Positions 49,740-59,859 are shown, numbered from the stretch's first letter. The stretch is 64,000 nt of DNA from Pseudomonadales bacterium (GCA_024234615.1 JACKNY010000001.1:186001-250000); one strand, 5' to 3'. The notes: a model not told the origin generated them from the letters alone. Numbers and translations: made by a program.

Positions 49740-51101
49740 TTAATCAATTCCAAATTTTTTCAAGCGATGGCGCATTTGACGAAAGGAAATTCCGAGCTTT
49801 TCAGCAGCGGCGGTACGGTTCCAGCGGGTTTCTTCGAGGGCCTGCAGTATTACTTTTTTCTCAATTTCTTCCAAATAGTCATCCAGCGAGTCGCCGGGGG
49901 CTATTTTGCCATTCGAGTTATTGGCGGCCATAGTCATCGGCTGTCCTGAGCCAAGATCAAGCTGTAAATCCTCTGTCTGAATAAGGTTATCATCGCAAAG
50001 CGTGTAGGCTCGCTCCAGGGTATTTTCTAATTCCCGAACATTGCCAGGGAAAGAATATCTCTTTAGGGTTTTTAGTGCATCTTCACTGATGCCAGCTTTG
50101 GGCAGTTCAGATTCGTCGGCTAATTTTTGCAGACAATTTTTTACTAAAAGTGGTACATCCGACAGTCGTTCTCGCAAGCTGGGAACGCGAATCTCTATTA
50201 CGTTAATACGATAAAACATATCCTGCCGAAAATTACCGGATTCCACTTCGTGATTTAAATCCTTGTGGGTGGCGCTGAGAATCCTGACATCAATGGGTAT
50301 TTCTTGCTCGGTACCTACTGGCCGGATTGATTTTTCCTGGATGGCGCGCAGAAGTTTAACCTGCATGTGTAATGGTAAGTCGGCTACTTCGTCAAGGAAA
50401 AGCGTGCCGCCATGAGCGGCCTGGAAAAGACCTTTCTTGTCGGAGATGGCTCCGGTAAAACTACCTTTTTTATGGCCGAAAAACTCGCTTTCCATCAACT
50501 CATTAGGAATCGCGCCGCAGTTCACAGGAATGAAGGGTTTATCGCTGCGCGGCCCAAATTGGTGGATGAGGCGCGCTACCAGTTCTTTCCCACTCCCGGA
50601 CTCACCACTGATATAAATAGGCGCCTGACTGCGGGCTACTTTTTTAATTTGTTGTCGAAGTTTTTGTATGGGCTCTGACTTGCCGAGTAATGCATCACTT
50701 CCGTCGCTCTCAATCTCATCAGTGCTATCTTTGGTGTTAATTTTAAGTGCCTGCAGCACCATATCTCGTAAGCGTGGCAACTCCACTGGTTTTGAGACAA
50801 AATCGAAAGCCCCGGCCTTTAAGGCGCTGATAGCGATTTCCATGCTACCAAATGCGGTAATTACGGCTACAGGCGTGTCGGGATAATAGCTTTGGATATG
50901 GGTGACCAGTTCGATACCGTTGCCGTCGGGCAGTTGCATATCAGTTAGGCAGAGGCCAAACGCTCGTTGTTCCAGTAACTGATGGGCTGTTTTGATATCC
51001 TCCGCCTGATGCACTTCAAGGCCCATGCGTGAAAGTGTAATATTCAACAGTTCGAGAATATCGGGTTCATCGTCAACAATAAGTGCAGAGTGAGTCGCCA
51101 T
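49740..51101 (-). CDS. pilR: Sigma-54-dependent response regulator PilR
   Basis: NtrC-family activator of 453 residues. Receiver domain with phospho-acceptor Asp54 in CLTDMQLPDG; AAA+ domain with Walker A GESGSGKE near 169 and the sigma-54 contact loop GSFTGA (the usual form is GAFTGA); C-terminal Fis-type HTH (WNRTAAAEKLGISFRQMRHR). In Pseudomonas PilR turns on the pilin gene pilA. The identity relies on pilS next door and on synteny with bamD-rluD. Confidence 0.92.
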   Translation of the reverse strand: MATHSALIVDDEPDILELLNITLSRMGLEVHQAEDIKTAHQLLEQRAFGLCLTDMQLPDGNGIELVTHIQSYYPDTPVAVITAFGSMEIAISALKAGAFDFVSKPVELPRLRDMVLQALKINTKDSTDEIESDGSDALLGKSEPIQKLRQQIKKVARSQAPIYISGESGSGKELVARLIHQFGPRSDKPFIPVNCGAIPNELMESEFFGHKKGSFTGAISDKKGLFQAAHGGTLFLDEVADLPLHMQVKLLRAIQEKSIRPVGTEQEIPIDVRILSATHKDLNHEVESGNFRQDMFYRINVIEIRVPSLRERLSDVPLLVKNCLQKLADESELPKAGISEDALKTLKRYSFPGNVRELENTLERAYTLCDDNLIQTEDLQLDLGSGQPMTMAANNSNGKIAPGDSLDDYLEEIEKKVILQALEETRWNRTAAAEKLGISFRQMRHRLKKFGID

Positions 51102-51104
51102 TGA

Positions 51105-52736
51105 TTACGCCGTGATTTGTTTTGGATGAGGGAAAATGATGCGAAAACAGCAACCCCCAGTCTGGTTAGCAATATGATCCAAGCGTGCATTGTTAGCTTG
51201 GCAGAGTTCTCGGGAAATATAAAGACCCAGTCCAGTGCCACTGCGTTCTGTGGTGTAAAAAGGCTCGAACAGGTGCGGTAAAGCTTCGGGTGTGATGCCG
51301 GGACCTTCATCAATAATATCGAGATAGGGTAATTCGTTATCGGCACGTATGCCAGCATTGAAATAGAGTACAGCGCGGCCAGTTTTGGTTTGACTGTAAA
51401 GTAAGCCGTTACGAGAAAGATTTGTCAGAACCTGCTCTAACTGGCTGGGATCGAAGTGAACCTCCATATCTGCTGGCGATACCTGGATGATGAATTCACC
51501 GGCGTTGCGTTGATCTTCATTGAATGAAGCGGCAAACGCCTTCAGCCAAGGCGCTAATAGGATCGGCTCTGGCGAAGAGGGTCGCCTGCGCGAGAGTTCC
51601 AGAATATTTTCGATGGTGCTATTCATGCGTCGCGAATGGGCCTGCACGATATGGGTTAAACGACGATCAGCTTCGTCAAGATTCTCCGACTCATCCAAGA
51701 GCTGTGCGGCGTGACTGATCGCGCCCAAGGGGTTACGAATCTCGTGTGCAATACTAGCCGTCAGTTGGCCGAGTGATGCTAATTTGAGCTGTTGTGCCTG
51801 CTGAATTGCCTTAGTATTGTCCTCCAGAAAAATCAGCACATCGGTGCTTCCATCCTGCATGAAGGCGGTAAAATTGGCTTGTATCGGTGGGGTTTCAGGT
51901 GAAGTCTGAAAGGGTGAAGTGCGGCGCTGCGGATTTTGTCGCCACTCGATCAGACGCTGCATTAATGGCGCGGTTAATTGGTTAATTTCTGTTGCTGTGG
52001 GATCGTCCTCTTGATGCTGTTGGGACAATAAAAAAATAGCAGCTTCATTCATCATATGTACATCACCGTCCTGGTTGCAGACAATAATTCCAGTGCGCAT
52101 GCGTTGAATGATCAGGCGGTTGAGCTTTTCAAGATGGGCAATATCGCTCGCGCGTTGCGTCGCCAGGTCTTCGCTGGCATCAATGCGGAGCGAAATTCTC
52201 TTAACAAATAAAGCAGTGGCAAAAAATACCATGCCCAACACGCCCGCTTGAAAATAGTTAGGTGTTAAGGCATCTGTGCTAGCGCGGTAGCTTTCCAAAG
52301 CCAGCATGGCAATACTTGAAATAGCAGCAAATAGCACGGCATGGCGACCACGCATAAGTATGCTGCCAGCAGCGATAGAGAGAATAATAAGAATGCCAAA
52401 ACCGCTGCCAACACCACCATTGGCGTAGGTGAGCAGCGATAGTGCTAAGATGTCTATGAGTATATTCAGTGCTATCTGTTGTGGCTGGAGTGGTTGATCG
52501 CTTAAAAGAACAAGCGCCAGTGCAATGTTGATAGCGGTATAGACCAGGGTTGTTGCGATAAAAAGGAGTGGGTATTCCAGCCCGATGAAGACTTTGCCGA
52601 CTTCATTGGAGTAAGTAAAGAGTAATGTCAGTGACAGCAGTACCCGGTAATAATTAAAAATTCTGAATAGCCGTCTATCCTGTTGCTGACGTTGACTATT
52701 TTGGTTATGCGGCTTGGACATCAAGCATTCGCTCAT
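51105..52736 (-). CDS. pilS: Sensor histidine kinase PilS
   Basis: Membrane histidine kinase of 543 residues, starting at 52736 or the ATG at 52721. About six hydrophobic helices in residues 25-195, a PAS-like linker, the phospho-acceptor His in SIAHEIRNPLGAISH near 333, and an ATPase domain with DIIDEGPGI and GTGLGLYISREL. Its stop is 3 bases before pilR, so the pair is coupled. No pilin genes are in the window. Confidence 0.92.
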   Translation of the reverse strand: MSECLMSKPHNQNSQRQQQDRRLFRIFNYYRVLLSLTLLFTYSNEVGKVFIGLEYPLLFIATTLVYTAINIALALVLLSDQPLQPQQIALNILIDILALSLLTYANGGVGSGFGILIILSIAAGSILMRGRHAVLFAAISSIAMLALESYRASTDALTPNYFQAGVLGMVFFATALFVKRISLRIDASEDLATQRASDIAHLEKLNRLIIQRMRTGIIVCNQDGDVHMMNEAAIFLLSQQHQEDDPTATEINQLTAPLMQRLIEWRQNPQRRTSPFQTSPETPPIQANFTAFMQDGSTDVLIFLEDNTKAIQQAQQLKLASLGQLTASIAHEIRNPLGAISHAAQLLDESENLDEADRRLTHIVQAHSRRMNSTIENILELSRRRPSSPEPILLAPWLKAFAASFNEDQRNAGEFIIQVSPADMEVHFDPSQLEQVLTNLSRNGLLYSQTKTGRAVLYFNAGIRADNELPYLDIIDEGPGITPEALPHLFEPFYTTERSGTGLGLYISRELCQANNARLDHIANQTGGCCFRIIFPHPKQITA

Positions 52737-52871
52737 AGAAAAGGTTGCTAAGTACTAATCTTGGTTGGATAAAGTATAGCCAAAAAGGGATGGTCTGTGG
52801 TCCGGGTTTGATCCATTGCCGATATAAAAATTGTGCAGACTGAAATGATGCTGGCGTGGCCGAATAAAATG

Positions 52872-53705
52872 TTAGTCGTAAAGAGTCGGTATGGGTTGGC
52901 GCTTGTGTTGCGTTTTTAAATAAATATCTACTAGGCGTGAACGAACCCCTTCAGTGACAGGTTTGCCCTCGAGAAAGTCGTCAATATCGTCGTAACTCAA
53001 ACCAAGCGCATGTTCATCGGCTTTTTGTGGTGCTGTGCACTCTAGATCTGCGGTGGGTGTTTTTTTAACTAGTAACTGCGGTGCGCCGAGTGTTGCGGCA
53101 ACTAATCTCACTTGACGTTTGTTCAGTCCAAACAGTGGGGCTAAATCACAGGCGCCATCTCCCCATTTAGTATAAAAGCCGGTGATGTTTTCTGCTGAGT
53201 GATCGGTGCCTAAGACCAGTGCGCCAAGTAGCCCTGCAATCTCATATTGAATAACCATCCGGGTTCGGGCTTTGACGTTGCCTTTGGCAAAATCAATGGC
53301 CGCCGCATTCGGCATATTTATGGGCATTTGCAGTAACGAGGTTAGAGTTTGCTCGTGGATGGCGTCTGCGCCGGGCTTTACGTTGACGGTAAGACTTATG
53401 CTGGGTCGGATGAAGTTGATCGATGCTTGCGCATCTTCCTCATCCAGTTGTACTCCGTATGGTAATCTGACGGCAATAAACTGATAGTCAGTGGTTCCCT
53501 TATCAAAATTAAGCTGATCGACCGCCAGTTGTGCTAACCGTCCACAGGTGGTGGAGTCAACGCCGCCGCTGATACCGAGTACTAATTGTCGTGCACCTGT
53601 TTCGAGCAGCTTTGATTTAATAAAATGGACGCGGCGTTCAATTTCAAAAGCCGGATCTATTTTAGGCAAGACCTTCATTTCACTGATGATTTGAGCGGTG
53701 TTCAC
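52872..53705 (-). CDS. nadE: Ammonia-dependent NAD synthetase
   Basis: Amidates nicotinic acid adenine dinucleotide to NAD. The 277-residue protein has the ATP-pyrophosphatase loop LGISGGVDSTTCGR near 44-57 but no N-terminal glutaminase domain, so free ammonia is the nitrogen source (E. coli-type NadE). LGTDHSAENITGFYTKWGDG is conserved. Start is probably GTG 53705; an ATG at 53678 would trim nine residues. Confidence 0.95.
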   Translation of the reverse strand: MNTAQIISEMKVLPKIDPAFEIERRVHFIKSKLLETGARQLVLGISGGVDSTTCGRLAQLAVDQLNFDKGTTDYQFIAVRLPYGVQLDEEDAQASINFIRPSISLTVNVKPGADAIHEQTLTSLLQMPINMPNAAAIDFAKGNVKARTRMVIQYEIAGLLGALVLGTDHSAENITGFYTKWGDGACDLAPLFGLNKRQVRLVAATLGAPQLLVKKTPTADLECTAPQKADEHALGLSYDDIDDFLEGKPVTEGVRSRLVDIYLKTQHKRQPIPTLYD

Positions 53706-53763
53706 GAGCTATTGTTCACTTTCTAAGGGGCCGGCCCACACTAAATAATATGGATTCAAGAGG

Positions 53764-54621
53764 TTACTTTCCCTCTGATTTGCCCATCAGACCAAAGGTC
53801 ACACGGTTCAATAATGAGCGTTTCACGCCCACTTTGCTACGTTTGATATTATAACTGCCGTCTTTTCCCAAGGCTGGGTAATCAGGGTAGTTGAGGGCGA
53901 GGACTTGGAGTGAGTCCTCTGCCAAATCATTCATGCCCAGTTGTAAATAAGCTTCTACCATAACCGCCAAGCCGTCTGATACGGAAGGGGTTTTGGGAAA
54001 GTTTTCCACGACATAGCGGCCCCGGTTGGCGGCAGCGATATAGGCTTGGCGTTTTAAATAATAGCGTGCCACATGCACTTCATAGGCGGACAATAAATTG
54101 CGTAGGTAAACCATGCGCACGCGCGCGTCGTCAGCGTACTGGCTATTCGGAAAACGCGACAGCAAGATGCCGAAATCGGAAATGGATTCTTTGGCAGACC
54201 CGGGGTCACGCTTAGTACGGTCTGTTGGTAAAAAGCGATCGAGAAAGCTTTGGTCCTGGGAGAAAGAAGCCAGCCCTCTCAAATAATAGGCGTAGTCCAG
54301 TTCAGGATGCTGCGGGTGTAAACGAATAAATCGATCCGCTGCCGCCCGAGCCGCCTCGTAATCAAAAGATTTGTAATGGGCATAAATCAAATCCAATTGC
54401 GCCTGTTCGGCAAAACGACCGAAAGGATAGCGTGACTCCAGTTCTTCGAGCAATTCCACTGCTTGCGTGTAGTTGTTGCTTTTAAGCGCTTTTTTGGCCC
54501 CTGTATAGTAGGCTTGCTCAGTTGATTCGACCGGCTCTTTCGGTTCTTTTGAAGAGCAAGCTGTTAGCATAACGGCGATCAGAGTAAGAGCGAAAATAGC
54601 TTTGATTCGATTGGTGATCAT
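53764..54621 (-). CDS. bamD: Outer membrane assembly lipoprotein BamD
   Basis: Essential lipoprotein of the BAM complex that inserts beta-barrel proteins. The ATG at 54621 gives 285 residues (an in-frame TTG at 54639 is less likely). Signal peptide with canonical lipobox LTACSS, then five TPR-like repeats (YYTGAKKALKSNNYTQAVEL, FGRFAEQAQLDLIYAHYKSF, RFIRLHPQHPELDYAYYLRG). Divergent from rluD, the same arrangement as in many Gammaproteobacteria. Confidence 0.97.
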   Translation of the reverse strand: MITNRIKAIFALTLIAVMLTACSSKEPKEPVESTEQAYYTGAKKALKSNNYTQAVELLEELESRYPFGRFAEQAQLDLIYAHYKSFDYEAARAAADRFIRLHPQHPELDYAYYLRGLASFSQDQSFLDRFLPTDRTKRDPGSAKESISDFGILLSRFPNSQYADDARVRMVYLRNLLSAYEVHVARYYLKRQAYIAAANRGRYVVENFPKTPSVSDGLAVMVEAYLQLGMNDLAEDSLQVLALNYPDYPALGKDGSYNIKRSKVGVKRSLLNRVTFGLMGKSEGK

Positions 54622-54784
54622 AAGTCGGGAAACACCCAAATATTATTGATTTTATTTCAGTGGTAGTCGCCTTGAGATAAGTTCGGCGGTACCCCATAAT
54701 CCGGTTGACTATTAAAGCATAGGTTGCGGGCTAAACAAAGGGTCGTCTACTGTCAAGATAGATTTATCAACTCAGCGGTTTGAA

Positions 54785-55753
54785 ATGGAAAATATAGCGT
54801 TAACAAGAGAAGTGCCAACTAGTTTGTCGGGCGTACGGTTAGATCAGGGCGCTGCCCAGCTGTTTCCTGATTTTTCGCGGTCGAGGCTGCAAGGCTGGAT
54901 CAAGTCAGGCCAGTTAAGAGTCGATGGTGAACAGAAAGCTCCCAAAGCTAAACTACTGGGTGGAGAATTGTTGGAGGTCAATGCGGTTGTCGAGGAAAAC
55001 GAAGCATGGGAACCGCAGGCAATTGGCATGGATATAGTGTATGAAGATGAGGATATACTGGTCATCAATAAACCTGCCGGTTTGGTCGTTCATCCGGCGG
55101 CCGGACATGCTGACGGCACCCTGTTAAATGCGATATTGCATCACGCGCCTAGTGTTGCGGCGTTGCCGCGTGCGGGCATAGTGCATCGCCTGGACAAAGA
55201 TACGACGGGGTTGATGGTTGTTGCGAAAACATTGCGTGCACATAAGTGCCTTGTTGAGCAATTGCAGGATAGGAGTATGGGACGTGAATATGAGGCAGTA
55301 GTGCTGGGGGTGATGACGGGTGGCGGAACCGTTGATGAACCGATCGGGAGGCATGGCACGCAACGAATCAAAATGAGCGTATCCCATAGTGGTAAACCGG
55401 CGATAACTAACTATACCATTATCAAGCGTTTCCGAGAGCATACTCATTTGCGGATTAAGCTCGAAACGGGGCGAACACATCAAATACGTGTCCATATGGC
55501 GCATATTCGTTACCCCATAGTCGGCGACCCTCTTTATGGTGGGCGTTTACGTCTCCCCAAAGCGGCGCAACCGGAACTGGTTGATTTATTGCGCGAATTT
55601 AAGCGCCAGGCCCTGCATGCGAAGAAGTTGGCGCTGATTCATCCGGCCAGCGAAGAGTTGCTACAGTGGGAATGCGAACTGCCTCAGGATATGCAGCAAT
55701 TGTTACAACTTTTAAAAGCAGATACAGAAGCCTTTAATCAAGATGTCTATTAA
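54785..55753 (+). CDS. rluD: 23S rRNA pseudouridine synthase RluD
   Basis: Makes pseudouridines in helix 69 of 23S rRNA. 322 residues: N-terminal S4 domain (GVRLDQGAAQLFPDFSRSRL) and catalytic domain with the Asp in HRLDKDTTGLMVVAKT. RluC and RluA relatives differ in context; bamD before and pgeF after support RluD. The pgeF gene begins 11 bases before its stop codon ends. Confidence 0.96.
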   Translation: MENIALTREVPTSLSGVRLDQGAAQLFPDFSRSRLQGWIKSGQLRVDGEQKAPKAKLLGGELLEVNAVVEENEAWEPQAIGMDIVYEDEDILVINKPAGLVVHPAAGHADGTLLNAILHHAPSVAALPRAGIVHRLDKDTTGLMVVAKTLRAHKCLVEQLQDRSMGREYEAVVLGVMTGGGTVDEPIGRHGTQRIKMSVSHSGKPAITNYTIIKRFREHTHLRIKLETGRTHQIRVHMAHIRYPIVGDPLYGGRLRLPKAAQPELVDLLREFKRQALHAKKLALIHPASEELLQWECELPQDMQQLLQLLKADTEAFNQDVY

Positions 55754-56498
55754 TTTGGCGAGCTACATCTTGCCTGATTGGTCAGCGCCAAAGTCGGTGG
55801 GAGCGTTGGTGACTACCCGTGTGGGCGGGGTTAGCAAAAAGCCCTATGATAGTTTCAATTTGGCGCTGCATGTGGATGATGCAATAGCGGCAGTCACTGA
55901 AAACCGCGAACGATTGCAGCAAAGGCTAGGAACGATCTGTAAGCCACAATGGTTGGAGCAGGTGCATGGCATTGCTGTTGTGGAAGCGGTTGCCGGTGGG
56001 CCAGTGTTGAGAGGTGATGCAGTAATAACCGAAAAGGCAGGTCTGCCATGCGCCGTATTAACCGCAGATTGCCTGCCGGTATTTTTTTGTGATTTGAGCG
56101 GTAGTCAGGTAGCTGTCGCCCATGCCGGTTGGCGGGGTTTGGCGCATGGTGTGCTGGAGGCGACGCTGGCTAAGTTTAATGCCCCCCCAGATGAAATCAT
56201 GGCTTGGTTGGGGCCAGCAATTGGGCCAGAATATTTTGAGGTAGGTCCAGAGGTGCAAGAATCCTTCATCAGCCATATGCCGCAAGCGGCGCAGGCATTT
56301 GTTCCGAACAAGGAGCATGCTGGCTACTACTTTGCCGACCTGTATCAGTTAGCTCGACTGCGACTTCAAGCGCAGGGTGTGACTCAGATCACCGGAGGTG
56401 GATATTGCACCTACAGCGACGCTGCACGCTTTTATTCCTATCGACGCGAAAATTGCACCGGTCGTATGGCTAGCCTCATATGGCGACTGGATATCTGA
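55743..56498 (+). CDS. pgeF: PgeF/YfiH multicopper-like purine nucleoside or peptidoglycan-editing factor
   Basis: A 251-residue member of the YfiH (DUF152) family. Conserved metal-site stretches: LEQVHGIAVVEA, LTADCLPVFFCD, VAVAHAGWRGLAHGVLEATL and GGYCTYSDAARFYSYRRE. Family members were first called laccases; work on E. coli links the protein to removal of wrongly incorporated serine in peptidoglycan, while related proteins act on purine nucleosides. The start overlaps rluD by 11 bases. Confidence 0.93.
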   Translation: MSINLASYILPDWSAPKSVGALVTTRVGGVSKKPYDSFNLALHVDDAIAAVTENRERLQQRLGTICKPQWLEQVHGIAVVEAVAGGPVLRGDAVITEKAGLPCAVLTADCLPVFFCDLSGSQVAVAHAGWRGLAHGVLEATLAKFNAPPDEIMAWLGPAIGPEYFEVGPEVQESFISHMPQAAQAFVPNKEHAGYYFADLYQLARLRLQAQGVTQITGGGYCTYSDAARFYSYRRENCTGRMASLIWRLDI

Positions 56499-56526
56499 TA
56501 TTTGATTTAGATCAATCTAATATAGC

Positions 56527-56556
56527 CTTGAATCTTCCTGCAATCGTCCCAATTTA
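56527..56556 (+). promoter_or_regulatory. Heat-shock (sigma-32) promoter of clpB
   Basis: CTTGAA, 14-base spacer, TCCCAATTTA, compared with the sigma-32 consensus CTTGAA-N13-15-CCCCATNTA. It sits 80-110 bases before the clpB start, exactly where a heat-shock promoter is expected. Confidence 0.8.
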
Positions 56557-56634
56557 ATACGCATTGATAAACGAATAAATGCGCTATATTTAGCAGGTAT
56601 TTATTGGACTTGATGAATTCAAAAGGGGACGCCA

Positions 56635-59205
56635 GTGCGTATAGATAAATTTACCACCCAGTTACAAAAGGCTCTGTCCGACGCGCAATCCTTAGCGGTT
56701 GGTCGTGATCATAATTTTATTGAACCGACGCATCTGATGTTAGCGATGCTGGAGCAACAGGGCGGTTCCATCAAGCCACTTTTGTCCCAAGCAGGTTGCA
56801 ATGTGACACAGCTGAAAGAGTCACTCAATAGCGTGCTAGACCGAATGGCTAAAATTCAGGGACATCAGGGCGACGTGAACATGTCAAACGAGTTGGCACG
56901 GTTGCTCAATGTGACGGATAAATTAGCCCAACAGCGCAAGGATCAATATATTTCCAGTGAGTTAGTCCTGCTGGCGGTTTTTGAAGTAAAAGGAGAGCTG
57001 CAGCGACTCTTACAGCAAGCCGGTGCGAATTCGGCGCAGGTGGAGCAAGTGATAGAACGTCTACGTGGGGGCGAAAAAGTGAATGATCCGAATGCGGAAG
57101 AAAACCGGCAGGCGTTGGACCGCTATACCATTGACCTCACCGCTAAAGCCGAAAAAGGTGGGCTAGACCCGGTAATTGGGCGTGATGAAGAAATTCGTCG
57201 TACGATCCAGGTATTGCAGCGTCGTACCAAAAATAACCCGGTGTTAATCGGTGAGCCGGGAGTTGGTAAAACTGCCATCGTTGAGGGGTTGGCGCAACGC
57301 ATCGTGAACGGTGAGGTGCCGGAAGGGTTAAAGGATAAGCGAGTGCTTTCCCTGGATATGGGTAGCTTAATTGCCGGGGCAAAATTTCGTGGTGAGTTTG
57401 AAGAACGTCTAAAGGCGGTGCTGAACGAACTGGGTAAGCAGGAAGGGCGGGTTATTCTCTTTATTGATGAGCTGCATACCATGGTCGGCGCCGGTAAAGC
57501 CGAAGGTTCGATGGATGCGGGTAATATGTTAAAGCCTGCTCTGGCGAGGGGTGAGCTGCACTGCGTGGGTGCAACCACATTGGATGAATATCGCCAGTAT
57601 GTTGAAAAAGATGCGGCATTAGAGCGACGTTTTCAAAAGGTACTGGTGGCTGAGCCGACAGAGGAGGATACCATTGCTATCCTGCGTGGCTTGAAGGAGC
57701 GTTACGAAGTGCATCATGGCGTCGACATTACTGACTCTGCAATTATTGCCGCAGCGAAACTTTCAAATCGTTATATTAGTGATCGACAGTTGCCGGATAA
57801 AGCTATCGACCTGATTGACGAGGCCGCCAGCCGTATCCGCATGGAAATCGATTCCAAGCCGGAAAGTATGGATCGCCTAGACCGCCGCTTGATTCAATTG
57901 AAAATAGAGCGCGAGGCGTTGAAAAAAGAGGAAGATCCTGCTGCCAAAAAACGACTGGCAGATTTGAATGAAGATATTAAGAAGCTAGAGCGAGAATATT
58001 CTGATCTGGATGAAATTCTGAAATCTGAAAAAGCCAGTTTGCAGGGCGCCCAGCAAATTAAGGGTGACTTGGAAAATGCGCGTATAGAATTAGATGCGGC
58101 GCATCGCTCGGGTGATTTGGCGCGTATGTCAGAGATTCAATACGGCATTATTCCTGAATTAGAGAAACGTTTGGCGCAGGCTGCTGAGGGTGAAACCGCC
58201 GAATTGACCTTGTTACGTAACCGTGTAACCGAAGAAGAGATTGCCGAGGTTGTTTCCAAGTGGACAGGTATCCCCGTTTCCAAGATGCTGGAAGGTGAAC
58301 GTGAAAAGTTACTGCGCATGGAAGAGGGTTTGCATCATAGGGTCATAGGTCAGGAAGAAGCGGTGATCTCTGTTGCCAATGCCGTTCGACGCTCGCGCGC
58401 AGGGCTTTCTGACCCTCACCGTCCTAATGGTTCTTTCCTGTTTTTGGGGCCAACAGGGGTTGGCAAAACGGAACTTTGTAAAGCACTGGCCGAGTTTTTG
58501 TTTGATACAGAGGAGGCGATGGTGCGCATCGATATGTCGGAATTTATGGAGAAACACTCCGTTGCCCGCTTAATTGGCGCCCCTCCAGGCTATGTTGGTT
58601 ATGAAGAGGGCGGATATCTGACGGAAGCTGTTCGGCGTAAGCCCTACTCGGTTTTGCTGTTGGATGAAGTGGAAAAAGCGCATCCTGATGTGTTTAATAT
58701 ACTGTTGCAGGTGCTTGAGGATGGCCGCCTGACAGATGGTCAGGGTCGTACCGTTGATTTTCGCAATACGGTAATAGTAATGACTTCAAACCTCGGCTCG
58801 GACATGATTCAAACGCTGGCTGGAGAAGATAATTATGAACAAATGCGCAGCGCAGTCATGGAGGTGGTGGCTCAGCATTTTCGCCCAGAATTTATTAACC
58901 GTGTTGATGAAGTGGTGGTGTTCCATCCATTGGGTAAGGAGCATATTCAGGGCATTGCGAATATTCAGCTGCAACATCTGCGTGCACGTTTGCAAGAACG
59001 GGAGTTATCGCTTGAAATATCCGGTGACGCAATGAATAAATTAGTGGATGCTGGATTTGATCCTGTCTATGGTGCGCGGCCTCTGAAACGAGCTATTCAG
59101 CAGTATCTGGAAAATCCGCTAGCGCAGGAAATTTTGGCTGGACGATTTGTGGCGGGTGAAACTATCCGCGTTACCGTGGAAGGCGGTAAGTTTATTTTTG
59201 CATAG
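56635..59205 (+). CDS. clpB: ATP-dependent disaggregase ClpB
   Basis: Hsp100 chaperone that, with DnaK, rescues aggregated proteins. 856 residues, starting at GTG with AGGGG upstream. N domain (residues 1-145), first AAA+ with Walker A GEPGVGKT near 206, coiled-coil middle domain about 400-530 (which separates ClpB from ClpA), second AAA+ with GPTGVGKT near 605, and a C-terminal D2 small domain. No ClpP-binding IGL loop is evident. Followed by a hairpin terminator. Confidence 0.98.
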   Translation: MRIDKFTTQLQKALSDAQSLAVGRDHNFIEPTHLMLAMLEQQGGSIKPLLSQAGCNVTQLKESLNSVLDRMAKIQGHQGDVNMSNELARLLNVTDKLAQQRKDQYISSELVLLAVFEVKGELQRLLQQAGANSAQVEQVIERLRGGEKVNDPNAEENRQALDRYTIDLTAKAEKGGLDPVIGRDEEIRRTIQVLQRRTKNNPVLIGEPGVGKTAIVEGLAQRIVNGEVPEGLKDKRVLSLDMGSLIAGAKFRGEFEERLKAVLNELGKQEGRVILFIDELHTMVGAGKAEGSMDAGNMLKPALARGELHCVGATTLDEYRQYVEKDAALERRFQKVLVAEPTEEDTIAILRGLKERYEVHHGVDITDSAIIAAAKLSNRYISDRQLPDKAIDLIDEAASRIRMEIDSKPESMDRLDRRLIQLKIEREALKKEEDPAAKKRLADLNEDIKKLEREYSDLDEILKSEKASLQGAQQIKGDLENARIELDAAHRSGDLARMSEIQYGIIPELEKRLAQAAEGETAELTLLRNRVTEEEIAEVVSKWTGIPVSKMLEGEREKLLRMEEGLHHRVIGQEEAVISVANAVRRSRAGLSDPHRPNGSFLFLGPTGVGKTELCKALAEFLFDTEEAMVRIDMSEFMEKHSVARLIGAPPGYVGYEEGGYLTEAVRRKPYSVLLLDEVEKAHPDVFNILLQVLEDGRLTDGQGRTVDFRNTVIVMTSNLGSDMIQTLAGEDNYEQMRSAVMEVVAQHFRPEFINRVDEVVVFHPLGKEHIQGIANIQLQHLRARLQERELSLEISGDAMNKLVDAGFDPVYGARPLKRAIQQYLENPLAQEILAGRFVAGETIRVTVEGGKFIFA

Positions 59206-59209
59206 AAAA

Positions 59210-59247
59210 AGAAAAGGGCGGCGTTAAAAAAAGCGTCGCCCTTTTCT
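59210..59247. terminator. Terminator shared by clpB and the DUF4124 gene
   Basis: 14-bp stem AGAAAAGGGCGGCG / CGTCGCCCTTTTCT with one G-T pair and a 10-base A-rich loop, between convergent genes. Confidence 0.8.
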
Positions 59248-59270
59248 GAGTATTTATGTTCCGGCCGGAA

Positions 59271-59729
59271 TTAAGCCTCGCAATTTTCCTTAATAATAGC
59301 TTTCGCCCGATCTAGCTGCTTCTGCTTTTCTTCATCGCTGAGGTAGCGGAATTTACCGTCATCACCCATCACCCGTATGCGTGCATGCTCTTCCATTGTT
59401 TTTAGGTTAGCTTTTGCGTTGTCACAGTTTTCTTTACGCACTTTTGCTTCTTCATCGCGCTGTTTTTGTTGCTCGGCGTAATCCATATCTTTAGACGCTT
59501 TATCGTCGTTGGCTGTGCGCGCATCTTCAAGGCGTCGTTTCGCCTTTTCTGCATCCGCTGGGACGGCGCCCGATGTGTTGATTAGCTGATATTCTCTGTT
59601 GGAGGGGGCTTGCTCGGTGTAGTGGGTGACACCTTCATCATCCTGCCATTTATATACCTTGGCAGCACCAGCTGGTAACGCCAACATAAGTGCCATAAAT
59701 GGGATGCTTAGGCGAACGATCAGTCTCAT
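59271..59729 (-). CDS. Secreted DUF4124 domain protein
   Basis: A 152-residue periplasmic protein with a signal peptide ending near PAGAA (residue 23). The DUF4124 domain follows directly: KVYKWQDDEGVTHYTEQAP, where Trp, Asp and Tyr residues are the family's conserved positions. The rest is a charged helix (about 60-150) with two cysteines (NCDNAK and the final NCEA) that might form a disulfide. Function unknown. A weaker relative of the N-terminus occurs in the protein at 25.1 kb. Confidence 0.85.
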   Translation of the reverse strand: MRLIVRLSIPFMALMLALPAGAAKVYKWQDDEGVTHYTEQAPSNREYQLINTSGAVPADAEKAKRRLEDARTANDDKASKDMDYAEQQKQRDEEAKVRKENCDNAKANLKTMEEHARIRVMGDDGKFRYLSDEEKQKQLDRAKAIIKENCEA

Positions 59730-59859
59730 TCAATTTCTCCAGGGCGCACTAATTTTACTTTCTATAGCAAATTTGAATCGTATGGGGATCAGTATAGCTC
59801 GAAAATAAGATTTTTTTAAAAGTAAATCATAAATATGACAGCACATTAGTTGCTAACGG

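Noticed and set aside
57123..57578. 151-codon antisense frame in clpB
   Set aside because: Opposite the conserved first AAA+ domain of ClpB; codon-pattern shadow.
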